Below are positions 16,035-25,488 of a DNA stretch of 64,000 bases, one piece after another. How positions within the stretch are numbered: the first letter of the stretch is position 1; every line of letters begins with the position of its first letter. Origin of the DNA: Rheinheimera sp. (lineage in GTDB: Bacteria > Pseudomonadota > Gammaproteobacteria > Enterobacterales > Alteromonadaceae). The stretch spans positions 124,001-188,000 of the forward strand of contig NZ_JAUYGV010000007.1 of the NCBI RefSeq assembly GCF_030690345.1, in the 5' to 3' direction. Under the pieces are notes generated by a model. The model made no database searches. It was not told where the DNA came from and saw only the letters and a program-made list of their open reading frames with translations. The position numbers and the translations under genes are program-made.

Positions 16035-17120
16035 TTAGTCTCCGTATTTGACTGTGTTAAGTTCACCGGCCCGTTGGGCGCGCTGGCTATCTTTAGTAAC
16101 AGACCAGCCGTGTAAATTATCTTTAATCAGCTGGCACAGCGCATTTATGTGCTGTGGTTCGGCGTTGAGCGCACTGATGTACTCATAGCGTTTGCCGCCG
16201 GCATGCAAAAAGTACTCTTTGTTTTCTTCGCCAATCTCTTCAATGGTTTCCAGGCAATCCGCGGCAAAGCCAGGGCAAAAAATTTGTACGCTGTTTACGC
16301 CTTGTGCCGGTAGTGCTTTTAATGTTTCATCAGTGTAAGGCTTTAGCCATTCTTCGCGGCCAAAACGCGATTGAAAGGTGGTCATATACTGATCTTTGTT
16401 CAAACCCAGTCGCTCAGCAATTAAACGCGAGGTTTTATAGCATTCGCAGTGGTAGGGGTCGCCATTTAGCAGGTAGCGTTTTGGAATACCATGATAAGAC
16501 AATATCAGTTTGTCGGCCTGGCCGTGTTGCTGCCAGTGGCGGCGAATTTTGTCGGCAGCGGCGGCAATAAAGGGCACGTAGTCCGGATAATGTGACACAA
16601 AGCGTAAATCGGGTAACCAGCGACGGCGCATAAAATTACGTGCCAGCTCATCAAAGGTGGATGCTGAGGTAGACGCTGAATACTGCGGATACAGCGGCAG
16701 CACAATTAGTTTGCGCACGCCTTGGGCAAACATTTTATCTAATACCGAATCAAAAGAAGGGTTGCCGTAGCGCATGGCAAATTCGACCACCACATCAGTC
16801 AGGCCATCTTGTTTAAGTTGTGCCGCAACGGCATCACGCTGCGCCTGAGTATGGAACAACAGCGGCGAGCCCTGTTCGGTAAATACGCTGGCATAAGCTT
16901 TGGCCGAACGACGTGGCCGGAACTGTAAAATTACGCCGTTTAAAATCAGCCACCACAACAAGCGCGGCACTTCTACTACGCGAGGGTCGGATAAAAACTG
17001 CTTTAAATAGCGTTTTAACGCCTTGGGGGTGGGCTCATCCGGGGTACCCAAGTTGGTTAACAGTATGCCGATTTTATCGCTTTGCTGATGGTCGAAGTTG
17101 GGGGTGTTGATATAACGCAT
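16035..17120 (-). CDS. hemH: Ferrochelatase HemH
   Basis: HemH inserts Fe2+ into protoporphyrin IX, the last step of heme synthesis. Motifs: IGILLTNLGTPDEPTPKALKRYLKQFLSDPRVVE at the N-terminus, LPLYPQYSASTSASTFDEL in the middle, the catalytic His in LSYHGIPKRY, and the acidic CLETIEEIGEENKEYF near the end. ATG 17120 (MRYINTPNFDHQQ) gives 361 residues and a normal family N-terminus. The frame is open upstream to 17246, but those 42 residues are Ser/Lys-rich and unlike the family. Monocistronic. It ends 9 bases from the PBP gene start on the same strand. Confidence 0.95.
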   Translation of the reverse strand: MRYINTPNFDHQQSDKIGILLTNLGTPDEPTPKALKRYLKQFLSDPRVVEVPRLLWWLILNGVILQFRPRRSAKAYASVFTEQGSPLLFHTQAQRDAVAAQLKQDGLTDVVVEFAMRYGNPSFDSVLDKMFAQGVRKLIVLPLYPQYSASTSASTFDELARNFMRRRWLPDLRFVSHYPDYVPFIAAAADKIRRHWQQHGQADKLILSYHGIPKRYLLNGDPYHCECYKTSRLIAERLGLNKDQYMTTFQSRFGREEWLKPYTDETLKALPAQGVNSVQIFCPGFAADCLETIEEIGEENKEYFLHAGGKRYEYISALNAEPQHINALCQLIKDNLHGWSVTKDSQRAQRAGELNTVKYGD

Positions 17121-17311
17121 AACAGAATGGCTGCTCTTCTTGCTGGAGGAACTGACATTACGCTGGCGTGGCGCAGACAGTTTACCTGATTTAAAGCCTG
17201 AGCCGATCTTAGCAGCTTCTGATAAGGATAAGTAAGCCGGGGGCAAAATTAATCTTGTTACATTAGTGTTGACAAGGTAGCCTCAAACTGATGTTCAGAA
17301 GAGGAAATATA

Positions 17312-17758
17312 ATGAGATCTGTGCGTTGGTACCTGCCGGGCTCTCTGTTGCTGGCTGTTTTGCTGACAACTGTGCTGGCTTGCATTACACAAAGTGGTTT
17401 TAACCTGGCGGCTATAGCTGCGCTTACCGGTGGTGTAGCGGCCGGTGATATTGCGGCCACAGTGTGGTTTGACCTAACTCACTTTAGCTTAACTTACGCA
17501 CCTATAGCTTTGGTTAACCTGCTGGCGGCGGCTGTTTTACTGCATTTTTCTCCGTTACTGCGTCGTTACTGGCTGGCGGCAGGGCTCGCCGCGCTGTTAC
17601 TGTTTGTTATGTTACTGGTTATCAATGCCATAGCGCCTATGCCTACGCTAATTGCCGCAACCCGCAACAACGTTGGTATTTTCAGCATGTTGCTGTGCAG
17701 CAGTGCCGGTAGCTTGTGCTATTTGTGGTTATTAAAACGGAGAAAACTTTATGCTTAA
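17312..17758 (+). CDS. Hypothetical membrane protein upstream of the sugar dehydrogenase
   Basis: A protein of 148 residues with four hydrophobic segments (about residues 8-30, 58-80, 88-112 and 122-142) and a basic C-terminus (LLKRRKLYA). I do not recognise the family. ATG 17312 is chosen over 17291 because AGAGGA lies 6 bases upstream. It overlaps the following PQQ-type dehydrogenase gene by eight bases, so the two are cotranscribed. It could be a membrane partner of that enzyme, but this is inference. Confidence 0.7.
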   Translation: MRSVRWYLPGSLLLAVLLTTVLACITQSGFNLAAIAALTGGVAAGDIAATVWFDLTHFSLTYAPIALVNLLAAAVLLHFSPLLRRYWLAAGLAALLLFVMLLVINAIAPMPTLIAATRNNVGIFSMLLCSSAGSLCYLWLLKRRKLYA

Positions 17759-18842
17759 GTTTGCTGTTTTACTGGCGTTACTTTTTGCCGTACCTGCGCT
17801 AAATGCTGCTCAGCCTTATCAGCTGAAAGTGTTAGCTGATAACCTGAACTACCCCTGGGCGCTGGTGTTTTTACCCGATGGTGATATGTTGCTGACTGAA
17901 CGTAGCGGTGCACTAAAACGCCTTGCGGCGGATGGCAGTGAACGTTTCAGCGTTAAACCGCAATTGCCCGACCTGATGCGGGCGTCGCAGGCTGGTTTGC
18001 AAGATGTAATACTGATGCCGCATTTTGCCGCTAATAATCAGCTCCTGCTCAGCTATGCTTGTGGCACATTAAAAGCTAACAATACCTGCCTTGCCAGTGC
18101 TGAACTGACGGCGAGTGGCCTTAACAACATTAAGCGTATTTTTCAGGCTCAGCCACTAAAAAGCGGTGCTGCACACTTTGGCGGCCGCATCGCTTTTTTG
18201 CCGGACAACAGCCTGGTGTTAACCCTGGGGGACGGTTTTGACTATCGTGAGCAGGCGCAAAACCCGGCTAATCATTTGGGCAAAATTGTGCGGTTAAATG
18301 CCGATGGTTCAGTGCCGCAAGACAACCCTTTCATTAATAAAGCAGGCTACGCTGCTGAAATATTCAGCCTCGGGCACCGTAATGTGCAGGGCATTTTTTA
18401 TGATGCACCAAGCCAAACACTGTATAGCCATGAGCATGGCCCGCGCGGTGGTGATGAGTTAAATATTATTAGCGCCGGGGCAAATTATGGCTGGCCGGTA
18501 GCCACCAAAGGCATCGATTATACCGGTGCAAAAGTATCACCTTATACCACTTTCAGTGGCATGCAGGCAGCTGTGTGGGGCTGGACACCGTCTATCGCTC
18601 CGGCGGGCATGACGTTATATCGTGGTGAGTTATTCCCGCAGTGGCAGGGCAATATTTTTGTTGCCGCACTGGCAGCGAAAAGCGTGTACCGGCTGCAAAT
18701 AGAAAACCATCAGGTAGTGCATGAGCAGGTGTTGTTTAGTGAGTTGCAGCAACGCATTCGTGATGTACGCAGCGGGCCGGATGGGGCGTTGTATTTACTG
18801 ACCGACAGTGACAAAGGTCAACTGATTAAAGTAACTCCTTAA
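17751..18842 (+). CDS. PQQ-dependent sugar (aldose) dehydrogenase, YliI-like
   Basis: A protein of 363 residues with a signal peptide ending near residue 19 (ALNA), so periplasmic. The mature protein is a beta-propeller of the soluble glucose/sorbosone dehydrogenase family. Motifs are NYPWALVFLPDGDMLLTER, the catalytic-His region AAHFGGRIAFLPD, LGDGFDYREQAQNPANHLGKI, SLGHRNVQGIFYD, YSHEHGPRGGDELN, and ANYGWP. The family oxidises aldoses using PQQ. No pqq biosynthesis genes are in this window. The gene overlaps the upstream membrane protein gene and is followed by a nested hairpin. Confidence 0.9.
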   Translation: MLKFAVLLALLFAVPALNAAQPYQLKVLADNLNYPWALVFLPDGDMLLTERSGALKRLAADGSERFSVKPQLPDLMRASQAGLQDVILMPHFAANNQLLLSYACGTLKANNTCLASAELTASGLNNIKRIFQAQPLKSGAAHFGGRIAFLPDNSLVLTLGDGFDYREQAQNPANHLGKIVRLNADGSVPQDNPFINKAGYAAEIFSLGHRNVQGIFYDAPSQTLYSHEHGPRGGDELNIISAGANYGWPVATKGIDYTGAKVSPYTTFSGMQAAVWGWTPSIAPAGMTLYRGELFPQWQGNIFVAALAAKSVYRLQIENHQVVHEQVLFSELQQRIRDVRSGPDGALYLLTDSDKGQLIKVTP

Positions 18843-18849
18843 AGCAACT

Positions 18850-18883
18850 CCGGCAAACTAAGCGACAAAAGCTTAGCTGCCGG
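18850..18883. terminator. Hairpin between convergent genes
   Basis: A nested stem: CCGGCA with TGCCGG outside, CTAAGC with GCTTAG inside, separated by small bulges around loop GACAAAA. It sits between the sugar dehydrogenase and the SlyD-like gene. There is no long T-run, so it is a probable but weak terminator or mRNA-end structure. Confidence 0.55.
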
Positions 18884-18903
18884 TTGTGCAGCAGGTATCA
18901 AGC

Positions 18904-19398
18904 TTAGTGGTGGTGATGGCCACCTTCACCATGGGCATGGCCATGGGCAATTTCTTCACCGGTAGCTTCGCGCACTGATACTATCTCAACGGCAAATTTC
19001 AGTGTTTTACCGGCCAGTGGGTGGTTGGTATCCACGTCGGCTTTAAACATGCCTACCTTAACAATAGTCACCTGACGCTGGCCGTGCTCGGTTTGGACTA
19101 CTGCTGTCATACCCGGCTGCCATTTTTTTGCGCCCATCAGGTGTTTTACCTGCATGCTTTGAATGGCATTTTCGTCACGCTCGCCATAGGCTTCGGTTGG
19201 TGTCAGCGTTACTTCCAGCTTATCACCGGCCGCTTTGCCGCTTAATGCTTGCTCCAGAGCCGGCAGCATTTGCTCGTGGCCGTGCAGATACAGCAGCGGG
19301 TGGCTGCCGTTAGAGCTTTCAAGTTCAATACTGGCGCCATTGCTTACGTCGGTTAGGGTATAGTGAAACTGTACTACGCTGTTGTCGCTGATTTGCAT
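18904..19398 (-). CDS. slyD: FKBP-type peptidyl-prolyl isomerase, SlyD-like
   Basis: A protein of 164 residues. The FKBP half has VVQFHYTLTD and LLYLHGHEQMLPALEQALSG. The inserted chaperone (IF) domain is seen in VTLTPTEAYGERDENAIQSM and the following 40 residues, and the FKBP fold resumes at DTNHPLAGKTLKFAVEIVSV. The C-terminus is His-rich (HGHAHGEGGHHHH). It suits metal binding as in SlyD, which delivers nickel for hydrogenase maturation in E. coli, though the tail is much shorter here. It is cytoplasmic. A closely related SlyD paralogue cannot be ruled out. Confidence 0.87.
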   Translation of the reverse strand: MQISDNSVVQFHYTLTDVSNGASIELESSNGSHPLLYLHGHEQMLPALEQALSGKAAGDKLEVTLTPTEAYGERDENAIQSMQVKHLMGAKKWQPGMTAVVQTEHGQRQVTIVKVGMFKADVDTNHPLAGKTLKFAVEIVSVREATGEEIAHGHAHGEGGHHHH

Positions 19399-19551
19399 AA
19401 AATGAGTCCGCTTAGCATAAAGCCGCTATTATCCGGTGCGGCAACAGAAAAATCGACTGCTTTTTTGCGCCTGTTCCCAAACTCCAGGTTGGCGTAGCGG
19501 CATTTGCTCACTACACTGCTTGAAGGCGTGGCTTTTTCAAGGCAGGTATTA

Positions 19552-20301
19552 ATGCGTATAAATGTGACAGCCGTTTTTGTCACACTTTGGTTGCTGTTAA
19601 CACCGAATGCGGCGGCGCAAAAGCAGTTTACTGTGGGTACAGAGGATCTGAATTTTTATCCGCATTACGATTTCACTGCAACAGACCGTCACGGTTTTGC
19701 CAATGAGGTACTGCGGTTGTTTGCAGCAACGCATGGCTATCAGTTCAGCTTTCAGCCGTTGCCGGTTAAACGTCTGTATCACGAGTTAGATAATCTGGTC
19801 GATTTTATCTATCCGGACAACCCGAACTGGGCAAAATATCAGAACTCGCAGGCCAGCCGCTTATTCAGTGACCCGGTAATTTATAACCTGGGCAGCACTA
19901 TGGTGTTGCCGGAGAATCAACACATTCACTTAACGCAGTTTCGTACCCTGGCGGTGATCCACGGTTTTACACCAACCGCATGGCTGAGTTTGCGCGACAA
20001 GTACCGGTTTAAATTATATGAAGTGCCCAATGCCGTATCAGCGATAAATCTGGTGCTACGCGGCCAGTTGGATGGCGCTGATGTTGAATATAATGTGGCG
20101 CAGCATATCTTACGTGAGCAACAGCAGGAAGGGGCTTTAGTGGTGGCGCAACAACTGCCGGTGACGCGGGTCAGTTTTCATTTGTCCACTACACGTCATC
20201 CACAAGTGTTGCAACAATTTAACCGCTTTTTGCTCAGCCATCAGGAGCAAATCAGTGCCTTAAAGCACAAGTATCAACTTACAGACCGCCTGCCGCAATA
20301 A
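19552..20301 (+). CDS. Periplasmic substrate-binding-like protein (family 3 fold)
   Basis: A protein of 249 residues with a signal peptide ending near residue 22 (PNAAAQ). The rest resembles the small solute-binding fold of amino-acid ABC receptors: FTVGTEDLNFYPHYDF at the start, then GFANEVLRLFAATHGYQFSFQPLPVKRLYHELD and a hinge region SDPVIYNLGSTMVLPEN. No ABC permease or ATPase gene is nearby, so it may serve in sensing or be an orphan. ATG 19552 gives a clean signal peptide. An upstream in-frame start at 19504 would only add unrelated residues. A 160-bp structured repeat-like element follows. Confidence 0.78.
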   Translation: MRINVTAVFVTLWLLLTPNAAAQKQFTVGTEDLNFYPHYDFTATDRHGFANEVLRLFAATHGYQFSFQPLPVKRLYHELDNLVDFIYPDNPNWAKYQNSQASRLFSDPVIYNLGSTMVLPENQHIHLTQFRTLAVIHGFTPTAWLSLRDKYRFKLYEVPNAVSAINLVLRGQLDGADVEYNVAQHILREQQQEGALVVAQQLPVTRVSFHLSTTRHPQVLQQFNRFLLSHQEQISALKHKYQLTDRLPQ

Positions 20302-20320
20302 ATGTTACAAACGCCAGAAT

Positions 20321-20480
20321 CGGTTTGCTCACGTCAACGCGCCGTAAACCCGGTCCCTGGGGGCTCGACTATAAACTTCATCCCTGAAGTTTATCCTTCG
20401 GACCAGCTGAGCTGTTCAAATTCGTTCCGGACGAATTTGTCAGGCATCCATGCCTTCAACGGTTGACTTAGAGCAAGCCG
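20321..20480. repeat. 160-bp structured intergenic element with inverted ends
   Basis: The ends CGGTTTGCTC and GAGCAAGCCG are inverted copies with one mismatch, and GTCAAC/GTTGAC continues the pairing inside. Within lie a perfect 10-bp stem (20371-20394, loop TCCC), a perfect 9-bp stem (20417-20439, loop TCCGG) and GGCATCCATGCC (20443-20454). There is no reading frame of note. It resembles a dispersed extragenic element of marine gammaproteobacteria. It lies between convergent gene ends and could also work as a terminator. Confidence 0.65.
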
Positions 20481-20499
20481 ATCCCTGCTGAACATTGTA

Positions 20500-21300
20500 T
20501 TAGGTAGCGGCTTTCATGCTACTGACAAATTGTTTTAACTGCGCCAGTAAGGTGGCAGGTTCGTTCTGATGCTGCTCAATTAGCTTAACAATGGCCGAGC
20601 CGGAGATAGCGCCGGCGGCACCGCTTTGAATCGCGTCTTTGACATGCGCCGGGGTGAAAATGCCAAAACCCAGTAATGGTGGTGCCGGGTTATAGCTGCG
20701 AATACGGGCAATCAGTTCGCTGGTTGGCATGGTGGCCACGGTTTCAGCACCGGTTACACCGGCGCGGCTTAGCAGGTAGGTGTAGCCGCGGCCATAAGAG
20801 GCAATCTGGCGCAGGTCATCATCATCGACATTTGGCGGCACAATAAAAATCGGCGCTATATCATGCTTAACGGCACTTTGGCGGAACAGCTTGCTCTCGT
20901 GCAGCGGCACATCGGCAATTAACACGGAATCCACGCCGGCAGCTGCAGCTTTGGCATAAAAATCATCAATGCCACGCGCCATAACTAAATTGGAATACAG
21001 CAATAAGCCAATGGGGATAGTGGCGTTATAGGCACGAATTTTATGGATAATATCAAAGCTGATGGCCGGGGTTACGCCGGCAGCCAGGGCGCGGATATTG
21101 GCGCCCTGAATCGTCGGCCCATCGGCTATCGGGTCGGAAAACGGAATGCCCAGCTCAAGCGCATCGGCGCCGGCATCTATCAGGGTTTTAATTATCTCAA
21201 ACGACAACTCTGCGCTGGGGTCGCCGACAGTCACAAAAGGCACAAAAGCACCGCGACCTTCGCTGGTTAAGCGGTTAAACATCTGTTGATAGCGTTTCAT
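20500..21300 (-). CDS. trpA: Tryptophan synthase alpha chain TrpA
   Basis: TrpA cleaves indole-3-glycerol phosphate to indole and glyceraldehyde-3-phosphate in the TrpA2B2 complex. The 266 residues match the family. Catalytic Glu49 and Asp60 lie in [19 protein letters not shown]. Phosphate-site glycines are in [12 protein letters not shown] and GAISGSAIV. The start overlaps the trpB stop by four bases (ATGA), so the genes are translationally coupled. It is the last gene of the trp operon. Confidence 0.98.
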   Translation of the reverse strand: MKRYQQMFNRLTSEGRGAFVPFVTVGDPSAELSFEIIKTLIDAGADALELGIPFSDPIADGPTIQGANIRALAAGVTPAISFDIIHKIRAYNATIPIGLLLYSNLVMARGIDDFYAKAAAAGVDSVLIADVPLHESKLFRQSAVKHDIAPIFIVPPNVDDDDLRQIASYGRGYTYLLSRAGVTGAETVATMPTSELIARIRSYNPAPPLLGFGIFTPAHVKDAIQSGAAGAISGSAIVKLIEQHQNEPATLLAQLKQFVSSMKAAT

Positions 21301-22487
21301 AGGCTGGCTCCTGCTAATACACTGTGTACGTGGGCTAAGTCTTTATCGCCACGGCCGGATAAATTTACCAGCAGCACCGTTGGCTCTGTTGCCTGTGCCG
21401 CCAGTTTCAGTGCATAAGCAAGCGCGTGCGAGCTTTCCAAAGCCGGAATTATACCTTCACTTTTGGCCAGTTGCTGAAACGCCGCTAAGGCTTCATCGTC
21501 ATTTATTGCCACATATTCGGCGCGGCCAATTTGTTGTAAATGCGTATGCTGCGGGCCAACGGCCGGGTAGTCGAGGCCTGCCGAGATAGAATAGGACTCT
21601 TCAATCTGACCATCGCTGGTTTGCATGATGGCGGTGTAGGCGCCGTGCAAAATACCGTAGCTGCCGGTAGACAGCGCTGCGCCGTGCTGGTGGGTGTTAA
21701 TGCCTTTACCACCGGGTTCCACGCCAATCAGTTTTACGCCTTCCTCGGCAATAAAGTCGGCGAACATGCCAATGGCATTAGAGCCACCGCCAACACAGGC
21801 AATAACCGCATCGGGCAATTTGCCTTCGGCTTTAAGTATCTGCTGCTTGGCTTCTTCGCCAATCATCTTCTGAAAATCACGTACTATGGTCGGAAACGGG
21901 TGCGGGCCGGCGGCGGTACCCAGCATATAGTGGGTGGTATCATAGGTTGCCGACCAGTCGCGCATCGCTTCGTTTACCGCATCTTTTAAGGTACCGCTGC
22001 CGCTGGTAACCGGAATCACGGTAGCGCCCATCAGTTTCATGCGAAACACGTTCGGTTGCTGGCGTTCAATATCCTTGGCACCCATATAAATGCGGCACTT
22101 CAGCCCCAGCAGTGCACAAGCTAAGGCCGTGGCGACACCATGCTGGCCGGCACCGGTTTCGGCGATAACTTCTTTTTTACCCATGCGTTTGGTTAACAGC
22201 GCCTGGCCCAATACCTGATTGGTTTTGTGTGCGCCGCCGTGCAGCAAGTCTTCGCGTTTTAAGTAAATTTTTACCAACGGATTGGGCGAAATATTGCGAC
22301 ACAGCGTTAACGGCGTCGGCCGGCCGGCGTATTCGGTTAACAGCTGCTGAAACTCGGCATGAAAGGCCGGGTCTTCTAACGCATCAACATAGGCTTGTTC
22401 CAGCTGCTTTAATGCCGGCACCAGCAGCTGTGGCACAAACATGCCGCCATACTGGCCAAAATAAGGATTAAGCTTTAGCTCACTCAT
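21297..22487 (-). CDS. trpB: Tryptophan synthase beta chain TrpB
   Basis: TrpB condenses indole with serine using PLP. The 396 residues have the PLP lysine in [12 protein letters not shown] (Lys88), the catalytic-Glu region AETGAGQHG, and the phosphate-binding glycine loop [17 protein letters not shown] lies near the C-terminus. ATG 22487 ([15 protein letters not shown]) is the family N-terminus. The frame stays open 16 codons further up, inside trpCF, and that extension is not credible. It overlaps the trpCF end by eight bases and trpA by four. Confidence 0.98.
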   Translation of the reverse strand: MSELKLNPYFGQYGGMFVPQLLVPALKQLEQAYVDALEDPAFHAEFQQLLTEYAGRPTPLTLCRNISPNPLVKIYLKREDLLHGGAHKTNQVLGQALLTKRMGKKEVIAETGAGQHGVATALACALLGLKCRIYMGAKDIERQQPNVFRMKLMGATVIPVTSGSGTLKDAVNEAMRDWSATYDTTHYMLGTAAGPHPFPTIVRDFQKMIGEEAKQQILKAEGKLPDAVIACVGGGSNAIGMFADFIAEEGVKLIGVEPGGKGINTHQHGAALSTGSYGILHGAYTAIMQTSDGQIEESYSISAGLDYPAVGPQHTHLQQIGRAEYVAINDDEALAAFQQLAKSEGIIPALESSHALAYALKLAAQATEPTVLLVNLSGRGDKDLAHVHSVLAGASL

Positions 22488-23871
22488 AGTGAAACTCCCG
22501 TAATAGTGTAAAGGCTGAGCGGATTTTTGCCGCATCTTTGATGCCTGGCGCAGTTTCCAGCCCTGAATTAAAATCGAGCCCGGCTACCGGCAATCTGGCG
22601 GCAGCAAGGCAGTTATCGCTGTTTAAGCCGCCGGCCAGCATTATGGGCTGAGCGGCTTTTTGTTCATTTAATAAAGCCCAGTTAAAGCTGATACCGCTGC
22701 CGCCATGCTGTGTAGGATGATAAGCATCGAGCAAAATACGATCAGCAAGAGCGGTAAATACAGGCAGCGCCTCTTTTACCCGGTAGGCTTTCCAGATCTG
22801 GCACTGTGGCGGTAGCAACTGCTTTAACTGCTGCAGATAAGCATCGCTTTCTTCACCATGCAGCTGCACGGCGCTAAGCGCTAAGCTGTGTGCCAGCTCT
22901 GCGACATCAGATACGGCTGCATTAACAAAGACACCGACATACTTAAGCGCCGCCCCTTGTTGCACTAAAGCGGCTTGCTCTGGTGTAACGTTGCGCGCTG
23001 ATGGCGGATAAAAAATTAAGCCGCCATAACAGGCACCGGCCGCATAAGCGGCGGCGGCATCTTCCGGCCGGGTTAAGCCACAGACTTTATGCTCACCCAT
23101 CACCAGTTTGCGCGTGGCCGCAGCTAAATCAGCTTGCGCCATTAATGAGCTGCCCACTAAAAACGCATCGGCCACCCTGGCTAAATGCCGCACCTGCTGG
23201 TTAGTGTAAATACCGGACTCTGATACTACAGTTCTGCCCTGCGGGATCAGTTTGGCCAGATTAAAGCTGGTATCTAAGTTAGTGCTTAAGTCACGTAAAT
23301 CGCGGTTATTAATACCGATAAGCTCAGCATTAAGCGCGACAGCGCGCAGGGTTTCTGCCTCGTTGCTTACTTCGGTCAGCACTGTCATATTAAGCTCTGC
23401 CGCCGTGGCGGCAAGTTCCCTATACTCTTCGTCGTCCAATACCGACAGCATTAACAACACGGCATCGGCACCGCAGTGGCGGCCTAAATAGATCTGGTAA
23501 CTGTCGATAATAAAGTCTTTATGCAGCAGCGGCTTATCTACTAAAGTGCGCATGGTGCGCAAATAATCGTAGCTGCCCTGAAAGAACTTTTCGTCGGTTA
23601 ATACCGAAATACAATCGGCATATTGGCCATATACCTGTGCTAATTCCTGCAAGTTAAAATTACTGCGGATCAGGCCTTTGGACGGCGAGGCTTTTTTACA
23701 CTCCAAAATAAAGCGCGGGCCCTGTTGTTTAAGTGCCGCCAGAAAGTCGCGTTCAGTGGGTATTACTTCGTTGATAAAAGCCGCCAGCGGTTGCTGCTGT
23801 TTTAATGCCGCGACTTCGCCGCGTTTATGCGCCACAATCTTTGCCAATACATTTGGCATCGCTTCAGCCAT
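22480..23871 (-). CDS. trpCF: Bifunctional indole-3-glycerol phosphate synthase / phosphoribosylanthranilate isomerase TrpCF
   Basis: A fusion of 463 residues that carries out two consecutive steps, PRA isomerisation and indole-glycerol-phosphate formation. The TrpC domain (1-258) has [37 protein letters not shown] and VSESGIY. The TrpF domain (262-463) begins [11 protein letters not shown] with the catalytic Cys264, and continues with [20 protein letters not shown] and a late [15 protein letters not shown] containing the catalytic Asp. The fusion is the usual enterobacterial/Alteromonad form. It overlaps trpD by eight bases. Confidence 0.97.
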   Translation of the reverse strand: MAEAMPNVLAKIVAHKRGEVAALKQQQPLAAFINEVIPTERDFLAALKQQGPRFILECKKASPSKGLIRSNFNLQELAQVYGQYADCISVLTDEKFFQGSYDYLRTMRTLVDKPLLHKDFIIDSYQIYLGRHCGADAVLLMLSVLDDEEYRELAATAAELNMTVLTEVSNEAETLRAVALNAELIGINNRDLRDLSTNLDTSFNLAKLIPQGRTVVSESGIYTNQQVRHLARVADAFLVGSSLMAQADLAAATRKLVMGEHKVCGLTRPEDAAAAYAAGACYGGLIFYPPSARNVTPEQAALVQQGAALKYVGVFVNAAVSDVAELAHSLALSAVQLHGEESDAYLQQLKQLLPPQCQIWKAYRVKEALPVFTALADRILLDAYHPTQHGGSGISFNWALLNEQKAAQPIMLAGGLNSDNCLAAARLPVAGLDFNSGLETAPGIKDAAKIRSAFTLLREFHYE

Positions 23872-24901
23872 GGCTGACCTCCTGCTGCTGACTTAGCTGT
23901 TTAAAGTTACTCAGCGTAGTAAAAGCTTTATTGCTGCTTAATAGTTCCAGCACCGCCAGGGTATTTATTTTTAAGTCATCACCCAGGCCGGCAATTTTCA
24001 GCATTGCCGCCACATTTATCGCCACGGCTGCCTTGTGCGCGCTTTGGCCTTCGCCTTGCAAAATGGCCAGTGTAGCGGCAGCGTTTTCGGCTGGCTCGCC
24101 ACCTGCCAGTGCTGACAGCGGGGTAAGCGCAACGCCAAAATCATCCGGTGTCAGGCTAAACTCATTTAGCTCGCCGTCTTTTAGTTCACACACGTAGGTT
24201 GTGCCGTGCAGCGCCACCTCGTCACAGCCACTGCCATGCACCACCCAGGCGCGCTTTACGCCCAGTTGCTTAAGTGCCTGCGCCATGATGCGGCACAGTT
24301 TAGCATCGTACACGCCCAGCAGCTGATAATCCGGAGCAGCCGGGTTAACCAACGGACCCAACAGATTAAACAGGGTGCGGCATTTGAGCGCATTGCGCAC
24401 CGGCATCGCATGTTTAATACCTGCATGGTATTGCGGAGCAAATAAGAAACTACAGTTTGATTCTGCCAATGTCTGAGCGGCTTGCTGTGGCAGCATTTGA
24501 ATATTGACACCCAACTGCTCTAACAGATCAGCTGAGCCGGAGCGTGATGACACACTGCGGTTACCGTGTTTTACCACTTTTAAGCCCATGGCGGCGCCAA
24601 CAATGGCGGCGGTAGTAGATATATTAATGGTGTTGCTGCCATCGCCACCGGTGCCGCAGCAGTCGATACTGCCGGCAAGCTGCTGTGGAAAGGCGGTGGC
24701 AGCAGCGCGCAATGCACTGGCCGCACCGGCAATTTCGTCGGCAGTTTCGCCGCGCATTTTCAGCGCGACCAACAGCGCCGTCAGGTGAACCGGTTCTACT
24801 TCGCCTTTTACTACTGCGCTAAAAAACTGCTCGGCCTGGGCAAAGCTCAGTGGCTGGCCGCTCAGGCTGTGCTGTACTGTTGCTAATATCGGATCTGTCA
24901 T
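23864..24901 (-). CDS. trpD: Anthranilate phosphoribosyltransferase TrpD
   Basis: TrpD transfers phosphoribose from PRPP to anthranilate. The 345 residues carry DCCGTGGDGSNTINISTTAA (PRPP loop), KHGNRSVSSRSGSADLLEQLG, and the anthranilate-site region FLFAPQYHAGIKHAMPVR with FNLLGPLVNPA. It begins three bases past the trpG stop on the same strand and is a separate gene here, not fused to trpG as in E. coli. Confidence 0.97.
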   Translation of the reverse strand: MTDPILATVQHSLSGQPLSFAQAEQFFSAVVKGEVEPVHLTALLVALKMRGETADEIAGAASALRAAATAFPQQLAGSIDCCGTGGDGSNTINISTTAAIVGAAMGLKVVKHGNRSVSSRSGSADLLEQLGVNIQMLPQQAAQTLAESNCSFLFAPQYHAGIKHAMPVRNALKCRTLFNLLGPLVNPAAPDYQLLGVYDAKLCRIMAQALKQLGVKRAWVVHGSGCDEVALHGTTYVCELKDGELNEFSLTPDDFGVALTPLSALAGGEPAENAAATLAILQGEGQSAHKAAVAINVAAMLKIAGLGDDLKINTLAVLELLSSNKAFTTLSNFKQLSQQQEVSHG

Positions 24902-24903
24902 CT

Positions 24904-25488
24904 TCAGTCTCGCAATAAATAATCAATGCTGTGCTTTAACAAGGGTTTACCCAGCGTGGTTAAGATAGACTCGGGATGAAACTGAAAGCCCAGCATGCGT
25001 TTATCCTCGTTAATGACCGCCATCGGGATATGCCGGTCATTGGCCAGCAAGGTTAAAGCGTTGGGCATTTCGGTGGCCATTAACGAGTGATAGCGTGCCA
25101 CCAGAAACGGATTAGGTAGTCCGGCAAATAACGGATGGTCATGCAGCGTTATCGCGGCAGTTTTGCCATGTACGGTTTCACCGGCGCGACCGACCACACC
25201 GCCAAAGTGCTCTACTATCGCCTGATGGCCCAGGCATATACCCAGTACCGGAAATTGTGCTTCACACAGCTTAAGGAGTGCTGGCATTGAGCCGGCCTGC
25301 GCCGGGTTGCCGGGGCCTGGCGAAAGGACCAGTAATACCGGTTCTGCTTCGCTTTGCATTTGCCGGTAAATGTAATCCGCCGGTACGGTGTTGCGATACA
25401 GCTTTACCGCATAGCCCAGTTGGGCAAACTCATCGACCAGGTTGTAGGTAAAGGAGTCGATATTATCGAGTAAATAAATAACGGCCAT
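24904..25488 (-). CDS. trpG: Anthranilate synthase component II, glutamine amidotransferase TrpG
   Basis: TrpG hydrolyses glutamine to feed ammonia to TrpE. The 194 residues hold LLDNIDSFTYNLVDEF at the start, LSPGPGNPAQAG (oxyanion region), the nucleophile Cys in VLGICLGHQAI and the His-Glu pair in MLGFQFHPESILT. The start overlaps the trpE stop (TGATG) and has GAGGAG upstream, so it is translationally coupled to trpE. Confidence 0.97.
   Translation of the reverse strand: MAVIYLLDNIDSFTYNLVDEFAQLGYAVKLYRNTVPADYIYRQMQSEAEPVLLVLSPGPGNPAQAGSMPALLKLCEAQFPVLGICLGHQAIVEHFGGVVGRAGETVHGKTAAITLHDHPLFAGLPNPFLVARYHSLMATEMPNALTLLANDRHIPMAVINEDKRMLGFQFHPESILTTLGKPLLKHSIDYLLRD

Noticed and set aside
17121..17246. 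Extended N-terminus of ferrochelatase
   Set aside because: It is Ser/Lys-rich and not conserved. ATG 17120 gives the family length, so this part is probably the upstream leader.
20301..20500. Hidden small gene between the binding-protein gene and trpA
   Set aside because: All frames are broken; the stretch is filled by stems and inverted ends.
22488..22535. Longer trpB start
   Set aside because: It lies inside trpCF coding sequence. [11 protein letters not shown] at 22487 matches the standard TrpB N-terminus.
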